In this document: positions 1-7,694 of the stretch, one piece after another
Layout of the letters: each line of letters begins with the position of its first letter
How positions within the stretch are numbered: position 1 is the first letter of the stretch
Source of the DNA: Aliisedimentitalea scapharcae
GTDB lineage: Bacteria; Pseudomonadota; Alphaproteobacteria; Rhodobacterales; Rhodobacteraceae
Direction: 5' to 3'
DNA length: 64,000 bases
NCBI RefSeq assembly: GCF_045277565.1
Contig: NZ_CP123584.1
Location: 4,154,001 to 4,218,000, forward strand
The notes under the pieces: model-generated
The model's database searches: none
What the model saw: only the letters and a program-made list of their open reading frames with translations
Told to the model about the DNA's origin: nothing
Program-made: the position numbers and the translations under genes

Positions 1-687
1 CCCCAGGCGATCCACGAATATGCCAACAAGAACATCATCGCCAACCCCAACTGCTCGACCGCGCAGATGGTTGTGGCGCTGAAGCCGTTGCATGATCGGG
101 CCAAGATCAAACGCGTTGTCGTGTCCACCTATCAGTCGGTTTCCGGCGCGGGCAAAGAAGGCATCGACGAGCTGTGGGATCAGACCAAATCGATCTACAA
201 TCCGACCGATGACAAACCGGCCAAGAAGTTCACCAAACAGATCGCATTCAACGTCATTCCCCACATCGACGTCTTCATGGAAGACGGCACGACCAAGGAA
301 GAGTGGAAGATGGTCGCCGAAACCAAAAAGATCATTGATCCTGCGATCAAAGTTACGGCCACCTGCGTGCGCGTTCCCGTGTTTGTCGGCCATTCCGAAG
401 CCGTGAACATCGAATTCGAAGACTTCCTGGATGAAGATGAAGCCCGCGATATCCTGCGCGAAAGCCCCGGTATCATGGTGATCGACAAACGCGAAGACGG
501 TGGCTACGTGTCTCCGGTGGAATGCGTTGGCGATTTTGCGACTTTCATCAGCCGCATCCGTCAGGACAGCACCGTTGAAAACGGTTTGAATCTGTGGTGC
601 GTGTCGGACAACCTGCGCAAGGGTGCGGCGCTGAACGCCGTTCAGATCGCCGAACTGCTTGGCCGCGAAGTTTTGAAAAAGGGCTAA
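1..687 (+). CDS. asd: aspartate-semialdehyde dehydrogenase, C-terminal part (5' end outside window)
   Basis: The enzyme reduces aspartyl phosphate to aspartate semialdehyde in the cytoplasm, the branch point to lysine/diaminopimelate, threonine and methionine. The reading frame is open from base 1. The visible 228 residues start just before the active-site motif NPNCSTAQM (catalytic Cys near bases 52-54) and continue through the catalytic/dimerisation domain to a normal C terminus. The N-terminal NADP-binding domain lies upstream of the window. A strong hairpin follows about 40 bases after the stop, so the gene probably ends its transcript here. Family assignment is secure; only the true start is unseen. 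Confidence 0.95.
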   Translation, partial: PQAIHEYANKNIIANPNCSTAQMVVALKPLHDRAKIKRVVVSTYQSVSGAGKEGIDELWDQTKSIYNPTDDKPAKKFTKQIAFNVIPHIDVFMEDGTTKEEWKMVAETKKIIDPAIKVTATCVRVPVFVGHSEAVNIEFEDFLDEDEARDILRESPGIMVIDKREDGGYVSPVECVGDFATFISRIRQDSTVENGLNLWCVSDNLRKGAALNAVQIAELLGREVLKKG

Positions 688-726
688 ACCCCGGCCGGAC
701 ATCATCGGCACAAACTGACCAATAGC

Positions 727-754
727 AGGGCACCCAATCGGGTGCCCTTGTCAT
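727..754 (+). terminator. hairpin terminator downstream of asd
   Basis: A perfect 9-bp stem (AGGGCACCC at 727-735, GGGTGCCCT at 740-748) with a 4-base loop is followed by TGTCATTT. It lies between asd and the next gene's signal peptide start. The T-tract is modest, so efficiency is uncertain. Confidence 0.8.
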
Positions 755-805
755 TTGATCTATCGCTTGTCACGCTTGCCCCGTATTCAATTTGAGGCAA
801 GTTCC

Positions 806-2449
806 ATGCGCTTTTCCCTATCCCTGATCGCCCTTGTGGCTGCTTGTCCGTCTTGGGCTGACACCATCCCGGTCCTCACCAAGGTGACAGAGGTGACGAT
901 GCACCCCGACAGCGCCGCGGTATCACGGATTGCCTCTGTTCAGGTTCCTGCTGGCAAACATCGGTTGGTCTTTCAGGGTGTCCCAAACAGTGCGCATGAA
1001 CAAAGCCTGCGGATCGACCTGACCGGTGCCCGGCAAGTCGGCACCATATTCCGCAACGAATATACCCCGCCGCGTGACACCAGCTCTCCCGAAGTGGATG
1101 CTGCGAAAGCACGTCTGGAGGACATCAAGGAGCGTATTCAATCGGTCCGAGATGACGCCGACCGGGTCAGGTTGGCCGCCAACGCCGCGGATGTATCTTT
1201 GGGCTTTCTGAAGCAATTGGGCGAAAACGAAGGCCTGGCAGACGCTTCGCCGGAGACATTGCGCCAAATTGCGCAGATGATCCAGGGCGAAGCAATGACT
1301 GCGTCTGTCACGGCATTGGACGCCCGGATTGCAGCCCGTCGGGTAGAAACCCGCCTGAAGGAGCTGAATGAGGAACTGGCCGATGCAGACCAGGCGCTAG
1401 CGGCATTGGATCTCGAAGACGACGACCGCCTGTATATCGCAGTCGAAATCGACGCCGCCGCTGCGGGAGAGGTTCAAGTAGACCTGTCCTATCTGGTCTT
1501 TGGTGGCACCGAATGGGTGCCGGTCTATGATCTCAACCTGACGACTGGCGACACACCGCGGCTGGATATTCAGCGAGATGCCTTTGTCAGTCAAAACACA
1601 GGCGAAAACTGGTCTGATGTCACGCTGCGCCTTTCGACCACCGAAGCGATCGGTGCCACCGATCCCTCTTATCTGGACACCACCCAACGGTACATCGTCG
1701 ATCCACAGCAACCGGTGCGCAAGGCCGCGTCCTCTGCATTGCTGGCAGACAGCTATGCAGGCGCGCCAGAACCCAGCGTCGAGGCCTTGGTCACGGCAAA
1801 CGAAGAAACCCCCATCTGGAGCAAGGTAAACGGTCCGGGTGTAACCTATACCTACCACGAAAAAGTCTCTGTCGCCTCGGGGGCCGATGTGTTGCGATTG
1901 GAATTGGACAGCCTGTCCGAAAACGTCACGGTTACCGCCCACGCAGTGCCGCTGCGCGATGTCACAGCGTTTCGCATGGCCAGCTTAACCAATACCTCCG
2001 GTGAAGAATGGCTGTCTTCCCCCTATGCCGCCCGGTATGTGGACGGGTTTCTGGTGGGGGATGACAGCTTCCAGGGATTGGCACCTGGGCAAGAGACCCA
2101 CATTGGTTTTGGTCCCATCGACGGATTGCGCCTGACGCGGGACATTCTGAATCGGAACCAGGGCGACCGTGGCATTCTTTCCAAATCCAACCAAAAGGCC
2201 GAACAGGTCGAAATCAAAATCGAAAACCTGACGGGCAGAACATGGCCCATGCAGGTGGTAGACCGGGTGCCTTTTTCAGAACAGGAGGATCTGGAGATCA
2301 GCTGGACCGCCGTCCCGCGACCCAGCGAAGAAAACTGGGAAAACCGTCGCGGAATTCTAGCCTGGTCATGGGAGATCAAACCGGGAGAAATACGGAAAAT
2401 CAAACTCAATACGTCCATAAACTGGCCAGATGGGATGGTATTGCGTTGA
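806..2449 (+). CDS. secreted DUF4139 (MuiA-like) protein
   Basis: A 547-residue protein. I chose the ATG at 806 rather than the upstream TTG at 755 because the former opens directly into a signal peptide (MRFSLSLIALVAACPSWA, likely cleaved after SWA) with GAGGCAAG ahead of it. The N-terminal third resembles the DUF4140 region and is followed by a coiled-coil stretch (about residues 95-200, rich in Ala, Glu and Arg). The C-terminal half is the beta-rich DUF4139 domain. This is the architecture of the mucoidy inhibitor MuiA family. Location is inferred to be the periplasm or outer surface. The molecular function of the family is not established and nothing nearby clarifies it. Confidence 0.8.
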   Translation: MRFSLSLIALVAACPSWADTIPVLTKVTEVTMHPDSAAVSRIASVQVPAGKHRLVFQGVPNSAHEQSLRIDLTGARQVGTIFRNEYTPPRDTSSPEVDAAKARLEDIKERIQSVRDDADRVRLAANAADVSLGFLKQLGENEGLADASPETLRQIAQMIQGEAMTASVTALDARIAARRVETRLKELNEELADADQALAALDLEDDDRLYIAVEIDAAAAGEVQVDLSYLVFGGTEWVPVYDLNLTTGDTPRLDIQRDAFVSQNTGENWSDVTLRLSTTEAIGATDPSYLDTTQRYIVDPQQPVRKAASSALLADSYAGAPEPSVEALVTANEETPIWSKVNGPGVTYTYHEKVSVASGADVLRLELDSLSENVTVTAHAVPLRDVTAFRMASLTNTSGEEWLSSPYAARYVDGFLVGDDSFQGLAPGQETHIGFGPIDGLRLTRDILNRNQGDRGILSKSNQKAEQVEIKIENLTGRTWPMQVVDRVPFSEQEDLEISWTAVPRPSEENWENRRGILAWSWEIKPGEIRKIKLNTSINWPDGMVLR

Positions 2450-2477
2450 TGCCGGATGGATGCAAAAGGTCGAAAAA

Positions 2478-2502
2478 TCAAGCCGCCCAGAAGGCGGCTT
2501 GA
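2478..2502. terminator. bidirectional terminator between convergent genes
   Basis: A perfect 10-bp stem (TCAAGCCGCC at 2478-2487, GGCGGCTTGA at 2493-2502) with a 5-base loop lies between the DUF4139 gene and the convergent carbonic anhydrase gene. A-rich sequence lies on its left (AAAAA at 2473-2477), which becomes a T-run for the minus-strand transcript. Confidence 0.8.
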
Positions 2503-2514
2503 GGATCGAATATC

Positions 2515-3165
2515 TTAAACTGGATGGAACATCTGGGCGGTGGGGTCATAGCATTCCAACCCACCTTCGCCGATGTCGGTCCACAACCCATGCAGGCTGA
2601 GCGAACCTTCTTTGACCGCATCCGCGACAAACGGAAAGGTCATCAGGTTTTCCAGCGATGCCACAACGGCCTGACGTTCGAACTGGCGGGCCTGAGCGTC
2701 GGCATCTTCGATGTCGCGTACCAGATCGAACTTTGGTTTGAGAATGTCCATCCAGCGACCGACAAAGCTTTCGCCCGATTCCAACTGGGGCGCGTGCCCT
2801 TTGCACATGTCGATACACCCTTGGACGCCGCCGCATTGCGAATGCCCCAACACGATCAGATTTGCCACTTTGAGCGCGGTAACTGCATATTCGATTGTTG
2901 CGGACGTGCCGTGGTGATCCCCATCCGGCTGATAGGGCGGCACCAGATTGGCGATATTGCGGTGAATAAAGAATTCGCCCTGATCCGCCCCGAAAATCGA
3001 CGTGACGTGCACGCGGCTATCACAGCAAGAGATCACCATCGCGCGCGGGTGCTGACCTTCTCGGGCCAGTGTTTTGTACCACGCTTGATTGTCCTTGTAA
3101 GAAGTCGCTTTCCACCCGTGGTAACGGGTCACAAGATACTTTGGCAAAGGTTTAGCAAACTGCAT
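2515..3165 (-). CDS. beta-class carbonic anhydrase
   Basis: Catalyses interconversion of CO2 and bicarbonate in the cytoplasm. The 216-residue product carries the beta-class zinc site: Cys48-Asp49-Ser50-Arg51 (CCDSR), then His108 and Cys111 in GHSQCGG. Asp49/Arg51 form the conserved catalytic dyad. The start at 3165 (MQFAKPLPKYL) fits the usual N terminus of this subfamily. An in-frame ATG at 3186 would add seven residues and cannot be excluded. It is convergent with the DUF4139 gene and divergent from the Hpt-like gene. No bicarbonate transporter or cyanase is adjacent, so it is probably a housekeeping enzyme. Confidence 0.93.
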   Translation of the reverse strand: MQFAKPLPKYLVTRYHGWKATSYKDNQAWYKTLAREGQHPRAMVISCCDSRVHVTSIFGADQGEFFIHRNIANLVPPYQPDGDHHGTSATIEYAVTALKVANLIVLGHSQCGGVQGCIDMCKGHAPQLESGESFVGRWMDILKPKFDLVRDIEDADAQARQFERQAVVASLENLMTFPFVADAVKEGSLSLHGLWTDIGEGGLECYDPTAQMFHPV

Positions 3166-3307
3166 GTCAGGTTCCGTTCGTTTCATCCCGAGAGTAATTA
3201 GCCTGTATTGATACAAAATTCGAGCGATTTGATCACCTGCTTGGAAACCTTTTGAAAACTTGTCGCCCCCAAAACTGAAGACGCCGTGGGGGCATTGAAT
3301 ACTTGGG

Positions 3308-3697
3308 GTGAACGTGGTGCCAACAATTCTAGCACTTTTGCAAAACGAACCTGTCCGTCTGGATTCTGACCAACTGGGGGTTCTCTATCGACAATTAGGC
3401 GAAACCGGCGCGCAAGATGTGATTTGCCGCGCAATCGAGGAACTGGCCGTGCGTCTGTCGCACTGTGAACGCCTGTGGCGGCAACATGATGTGCTGCAAC
3501 TGCGCAAAAGTGCACGGTCCCTGGTTGCGATTTCGGAACAAATCGGGATGAGCGCGCTTGCTCGGGTCGCAACCGATGTAACCCGGGCGATTGACGCCGA
3601 GGATGAAGCGGCCGTTGGCGCGACCCTGTTTCGCCTGCTGCGGATCGGCGAACGCTCGCTAACTGCAGTCTGGGATCTACAGGATTTGTCAGTCTGA
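3308..3697 (+). CDS. small helical protein resembling a His-less Hpt domain
   Basis: A 129-residue, largely alpha-helical protein with no signal peptide. The start is a GTG at 3308; GTGs at 3314 and 3317 are alternatives. Residues about 60-125 resemble a histidine-phosphotransfer domain: the expected A-H-S-L-K-G pattern appears as A-R-S-L-V-A, followed by the typical I-G-M and a long helix ending in W-D-L. The phosphorylatable His is therefore replaced by Arg. That alignment is by eye and could be coincidental. The gene stands 82 bases upstream of the M17 aminopeptidase on the same strand. A phosphorelay role is unlikely if the alignment is right; a binding or scaffold role is speculation. 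Confidence 0.6.
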   Translation: MNVVPTILALLQNEPVRLDSDQLGVLYRQLGETGAQDVICRAIEELAVRLSHCERLWRQHDVLQLRKSARSLVAISEQIGMSALARVATDVTRAIDAEDEAAVGATLFRLLRIGERSLTAVWDLQDLSV

Positions 3698-3779
3698 TGC
3701 CTCCCTGACACGAGGGGGCTTGCAGGTGACACCGTGAAGACTACTCTGGGTATCGAGTTGCAATAAACAGAGATCTTTC

Positions 3780-5165
3780 ATGATGCCGAATACATTTGCT
3801 CCCTCGTCGGAACAGGCCATTCCACTGCATGTTCTGGAATGCTCTGCAGTTGAAGCCTTTGTGTCTCGGCAGGACGATTCAGTCGCCAGCTGGGTGACAA
3901 GCAACGGGTTCACCGGTGCACAGGGTCAGGCCCTGTTGATCCCCGGACCTGATGCGCGTCCGATCATGGCCTTGGCCGGATATGGCACAGCGACACAGCG
4001 CAATCGCAATCGCTTTGTCCTGTCCGCAGCGGTTTCGAACCTGCCAGAGGGAATTTTTGAAATCGCGTCGGGCCTTGCCGACGAGGACCTGATTGCGGAA
4101 TGTTATGGTTGGTTGATAAATTCCTATACCTTTGACCGCTACAAGCCCCAGTCCGGTTCCAAGGCGCAATTGGTTGCGCCCCCGGGAGTCGATACGGCCA
4201 GGGCCGAGGCCATGGTTTCAGCGGAGTGCCTGGTCAGGGATCTGATCAACACACCAGCGTCCGACATGGGGCCTGAAGAGCTCGCAGCCGCGGCGCAATC
4301 TCTGGCCACCGAACATGGGGCCGATATTGATATCGTCACGGGTGATGACCTTCTGAACCAGAACTTCCCAATGATTCACGCCGTCGGGCGGGCCTCACCC
4401 CGCGCTCCACGTCTGATCGACATGCGGTGGGGCAGCAGTGGACCAAAGCTGACGCTGGTCGGCAAGGGTGTCTGCTTTGACACTGGAGGGTTGAACCTGA
4501 AACCCGGCGCAAGCATGGGGTTGATGAAGAAAGACATGGGTGGAGCCGCCAATGTTCTGGGTCTGGCACACATGATCATGAGCCTCAACTTGCCGGTTCG
4601 GCTCAGGGTCTTGATTCCCGCAGTTGAAAATTCGGTTTCTGGCAATGCTATTCGGCCAGGCGATATTCTGACATCGCGCAAGGGTCTGACTGTCGAAATC
4701 AACAACACCGACGCCGAAGGGCGTCTGGTTCTGGCAGATGCGCTGACGCTGGCTGACGAGGACAATCCAGATCTGCTGATTTCCATGGCGACCCTGACAG
4801 GGGCTGCCCGTGTCGCCGTCGGGCCCGACCTGGCCCCTTATTTCACCGATGATGAAACGGCCTCCACTGCGCTGATGTCGGCGGCTGGACGGGTGGCGGA
4901 TCCGATGTGGCGGCTGCCGTTTCACGACGCGTATGAAACGATGGTAGAGCCCGCTCTGGCCGATCTGGACAATGCCCCCAGCGGTGGCTTTGCCGGGGCA
5001 ATCACTGCCGCGCTGTTTTTGCGCCGTTTTGCAGGTGACAGCCGCTACATCCACTTTGATGTTTACGGCTGGACTTCAAACCCAGGCCCCGCGCGCCCCA
5101 AGGGCGGGGTAGGCCAGGGTCCACGCGCTATACTTGAGGCCCTGCCCGAGATCCTGAAGCTGTGA
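3780..5165 (+). CDS. leucyl aminopeptidase family protein (peptidase M17)
   Basis: A cytosolic two-metal aminopeptidase that releases N-terminal residues from peptides. The protein is 461 residues, slightly short for PepA. It has a divergent N-terminal domain and a canonical C-terminal catalytic domain: a metal-binding Lys and Asp in KGVCFDTGG, then KKDMGGAA, and the family signature NTDAEGRL near residue 309. The start is one of two adjacent ATGs (3780 or 3783). Its stop overlaps the next gene's GTG start (GTGA), indicating translational coupling with the NlpC/P60 hydrolase. A joint role in peptidoglycan-peptide breakdown is plausible but inferred only from linkage. Confidence 0.92.
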   Translation: MMPNTFAPSSEQAIPLHVLECSAVEAFVSRQDDSVASWVTSNGFTGAQGQALLIPGPDARPIMALAGYGTATQRNRNRFVLSAAVSNLPEGIFEIASGLADEDLIAECYGWLINSYTFDRYKPQSGSKAQLVAPPGVDTARAEAMVSAECLVRDLINTPASDMGPEELAAAAQSLATEHGADIDIVTGDDLLNQNFPMIHAVGRASPRAPRLIDMRWGSSGPKLTLVGKGVCFDTGGLNLKPGASMGLMKKDMGGAANVLGLAHMIMSLNLPVRLRVLIPAVENSVSGNAIRPGDILTSRKGLTVEINNTDAEGRLVLADALTLADEDNPDLLISMATLTGAARVAVGPDLAPYFTDDETASTALMSAAGRVADPMWRLPFHDAYETMVEPALADLDNAPSGGFAGAITAALFLRRFAGDSRYIHFDVYGWTSNPGPARPKGGVGQGPRAILEALPEILKL

Positions 5166-5992
5166 AAGATCCAAGACGCACCCCCGCGAATGACCGCATT
5201 GTTGCGATGCATCTTGCGCAGGATCCCATCGGCACACAAAAGCCAACCACAGGAATTGAGGCACAGATTGCGGTGCCTGTGGTCGATCTGTTGCGGCGCG
5301 TTGGTGGTCCAAGGGATCGCCAGTTGCTGATGGGCGATGCGATCACGGTCTATGAGGAACGGGACGGCTGGGCCTTTGTTCAGGCAGCCAAGGACGATTA
5401 TGTCGGATACATCCCGACGTCGGCTTTCGGAGCTACCGAAACCGTTACCCATTGGGTGTCAGCCCCCGCAACGCATCTGTACGAACAGGCGGATTTCAAG
5501 TCGCAGGATTTGTGCGGGCTGAGCCTGGGCAGCCGAGTTCGGGTGCTGGGTCAGTCGGGCCGGTTTTACAGAACGCCACATGGGTTTGTCCCGATGACCC
5601 ATATTTCATTGTTAGAGAAAACCAGCCGTGATCCGGTTGAGCTGGCCCAGACCTACTTGGGTACGCCTTACTTGTGGGGCGGGAACAGTCGCTGGGGGAT
5701 TGATTGTTCCGGGCTTGTACAGATGGCCTGTCTGGCCAGTGGGATTCCCTGTCCCGGCGACAGTGATCAGCAGGAAACTGAGCTGGGGTATCTTCTCGCG
5801 CCGGACACGCCACCAGAGCCGGGAGATCTGTTGTTCTGGAAAGGGCATGTCGCCTGGGTCAGCGATGCCGACACTCTGTTGCACGCCAATGCCCATCATA
5901 TGGCGGTGACCTTGGAACCCTTGACAGCCGCCATCGCCCGGATCGCGGCTCAGGGGGATGGGCCAGTGACTGCTCACAAACGGCTGAAGTGA
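5162..5992 (+). CDS. NlpC/P60 (C40) cysteine peptidase with SH3-like domains
   Basis: A likely cell-wall endopeptidase cleaving gamma-D-Glu-diaminopimelate bonds. The product is 276 residues, starting at a GTG that overlaps the aminopeptidase stop. Residues about 30-150 contain two bacterial SH3-like repeats. The C-terminal NlpC/P60 domain has the catalytic Cys182 in GIDCSGL, preceded by TPYLWGG, and a catalytic His in KGHVAWV. No signal peptide is visible, so it may act on imported muropeptides in the cytoplasm, together with the upstream aminopeptidase, as in known recycling pairs. That functional pairing is inference. Confidence 0.9.
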   Translation: MKDPRRTPANDRIVAMHLAQDPIGTQKPTTGIEAQIAVPVVDLLRRVGGPRDRQLLMGDAITVYEERDGWAFVQAAKDDYVGYIPTSAFGATETVTHWVSAPATHLYEQADFKSQDLCGLSLGSRVRVLGQSGRFYRTPHGFVPMTHISLLEKTSRDPVELAQTYLGTPYLWGGNSRWGIDCSGLVQMACLASGIPCPGDSDQQETELGYLLAPDTPPEPGDLLFWKGHVAWVSDADTLLHANAHHMAVTLEPLTAAIARIAAQGDGPVTAHKRLK

Positions 5993-6090
5993 GCATTTGG
6001 ATGCCATACCGAGCAATTTGAAGTGTAACATATTCCGGGCGACCAGAAAGCTATGCTATTCCGGCCCCCCGAACTGCGTCGGTTGCCGTC

Positions 6091-6435
6091 TCAGTCCACG
6101 GCGCGGATCAACTTGCGCTCGAGCACCCTCAGGACGGTTTTCAGGTCATGACCTCGTTTGAGGATCTGACCATCCATACCGACAACCGAATACTGCCCTT
6201 GGCGATTTCTCAGCTTGGGGTGTTTTTCAATGCGGTACAGGGGGAATTCGGCCGTGCGCCGAAAAACCGAGAATACGGCCATATCCCGCAGACAGGAAAT
6301 GCCATAGTCGCGCCATTCACCGGCAGCAACCATACGTCCATACAGTGACAGGATCACAGCCATTTCACGGCGGTCAAAAGCAACCTGAAAGGGGATGGAG
6401 GGAGACGAAACAGGCGTTATCTGTTGAAAGCTCAT
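6091..6435 (-). CDS. DUF2794 family protein
   Basis: A 114-residue protein of the alphaproteobacterial DUF2794 family. It has conserved-looking blocks around FDRREMAVILSLYGRMV, WRDYGI and an Arg/Lys-rich end (LRVLERKLIRAVD). The start at 6435 (MSFQQITPV) fits the family; the longer open frame to 6600 is not family-like. No membrane segment or signal peptide is present. It lies 55 bases after the NIF3-insert-like gene on the same strand and may be cotranscribed with the ArsR-type regulator. Function unknown. Confidence 0.85.
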   Translation of the reverse strand: MSFQQITPVSSPSIPFQVAFDRREMAVILSLYGRMVAAGEWRDYGISCLRDMAVFSVFRRTAEFPLYRIEKHPKLRNRQGQYSVVGMDGQILKRGHDLKTVLRVLERKLIRAVD

Positions 6436-6490
6436 ACCCCAAGGGTTGCCGCAATCGCCTTGCAAATCAAGTCTTTTGACGGAAACTCTC

Positions 6491-6934
6491 CTATTTTCCG
6501 CGATGTGGTGCAGGAACCCACTCCTGGGGATCACCGTTCCAGAAGCGGTTCGGGTTGTCCTCATCCATACCCCGGTTGTGCCGGGTTCGGGTCGCATCAA
6601 TCAGCTGGATGACCGGTTCTTCATAGGGGTGCACGTCATAGATCGCCCGCAGGATCGGCTCTAGATTGGCTCCACGCGCGCAGGTGAACACCTGCAGCTC
6701 GACGCAGGCCACCTTTATCGCGTGATCGGTCGGAGCATTTACCCCTTTGGGCAGAGACCGGAACTGCTGTTGCCCTGGCTGGGTGGTAAAGCTCACCTGA
6801 TCATAATCGCCCCAAGGCAGGATATCACGGGACAGGATAGCCTGCAGCACCCGGTCGGCTGCCTCTTGCGGGACCTGAACCAGAATGTGAGTGCCGGTTT
6901 CGACGGTAAACCGCTCGGATTTCAAATCATGCAT
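6491..6934 (-). CDS. stand-alone NIF3/YqfO insert-domain-like protein
   Basis: A 147-residue cytosolic protein. The segment GDYDQVSFTTQPGQQQFRSLP, then VELQVFT and AIYDVHPYEEPVIQL resembles the CutA1-like insert domain found inside YqfO/NIF3 dinuclear-metal proteins (compare the family's HPYEEPAY motif). The flanking NIF3 metal-binding lobes are absent. It ends in a conserved-looking tail RTRHNRGMDEDNPNRFWN. Its ATG at 6934 lies 13 bases inside the upstream ArsR-type gene, so translation is probably coupled. Function unknown; a ligand- or metal-sensing role would suit the fold and the regulator next door but is inference. Confidence 0.75.
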   Translation of the reverse strand: MHDLKSERFTVETGTHILVQVPQEAADRVLQAILSRDILPWGDYDQVSFTTQPGQQQFRSLPKGVNAPTDHAIKVACVELQVFTCARGANLEPILRAIYDVHPYEEPVIQLIDATRTRHNRGMDEDNPNRFWNGDPQEWVPAPHRGK

Positions 6935-7629
6935 GACGCACTGCTTTCTTTTGGTGGGTCGGGATCAAGTCCCATAATCTGTGCCAGCGCCTGTGTGCCG
7001 GCGCGGGTCATCAGCAAGCCACGCTTGTAGGGTTGGTGTTTGTACCATCCGACCTTCAACCCATGGGTCATGAGTTGCCCCCCCAATGGGCCCGCAATAT
7101 GTGGTTTGCGTTCCGTCCAATCCAGACAGGGGCGGGCAAAGGGCTGCCGCGCCGGCCCGTCGGGCAGGCACACCCCCAGTTTCGTCCACTGTTCAGAGGG
7201 AACGGCCCTGTATCCGCCGCTGTCAGGTATCAGCATACCTTGGGTCAGAAACGCCTGTGCCAGCGCCACGGCCACCGACCCGGCCAGATGATCGTAGCAG
7301 CTGCGCAAAGGCGCAAGCGCCCCGGCCTTGCGCAGCTGTGCCCGGTGCAAACTGTCCATCGGAGTAACTGTGGCCAGTTGTTCGAGCGCCCGGGCCACTT
7401 CGGGTCCGGCAATCCGGTTATAGACACAGCGACCGCTCTTTTCCGCGATCACCAACCCGGCCTGTTGCAACAGGCGCAGATGCGCAGTGGCCGTCTGGGC
7501 GGTGATCCCTGCGGCGCTGGCCAGCTCCTTGTTGGTGTAGGCCCGCCCCTGCATCAGCTCACACAGCATCCGGTTGCGGCTGCTATCGCCCAGGGCCTGT
7601 CCCATGATATCAAAGCGTGGTGTTGTCAT
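6922..7629 (-). CDS. ArsR-type winged-helix transcriptional regulator
   Basis: A 235-residue DNA-binding protein. The start at 7629 (MTTPRFDIMGQALGD) is chosen because the frame upstream is low-complexity and not protein-like. Residues about 5-90 form a winged helix: LGDSSRNRMLCELMQGRAYTNKELA, the recognition-helix region ITAQTATAHLRLLQQAGLV, and a wing with GRCVYNRI. The C-terminal ~140 residues are Arg/Cys-containing (SCYDHLAGSVAVALAQAF) and unlike the short metal-sensing ArsR proteins, so the ligand is unknown. It overlaps the NIF3-insert-like gene by 13 bases and sits 65 bases downstream of imuB on the same strand. Confidence 0.85.
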   Translation of the reverse strand: MTTPRFDIMGQALGDSSRNRMLCELMQGRAYTNKELASAAGITAQTATAHLRLLQQAGLVIAEKSGRCVYNRIAGPEVARALEQLATVTPMDSLHRAQLRKAGALAPLRSCYDHLAGSVAVALAQAFLTQGMLIPDSGGYRAVPSEQWTKLGVCLPDGPARQPFARPCLDWTERKPHIAGPLGGQLMTHGLKVGWYKHQPYKRGLLMTRAGTQALAQIMGLDPDPPKESSASCMI

Positions 7630-7694
7630 GGGAACAGGGTAACCTGCGTGACGTCGGATGCCCAAGGGAAACGCTTCGCCCTCGGACGAAGCGT

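Noticed and set aside
6040..6056. GGGCGACCAGAAAG near the DUF2794 end as a third family B repeat
   Set aside because: Only GACCAGAAAG matches; the GAGGTATTT part and the hairpin are missing.
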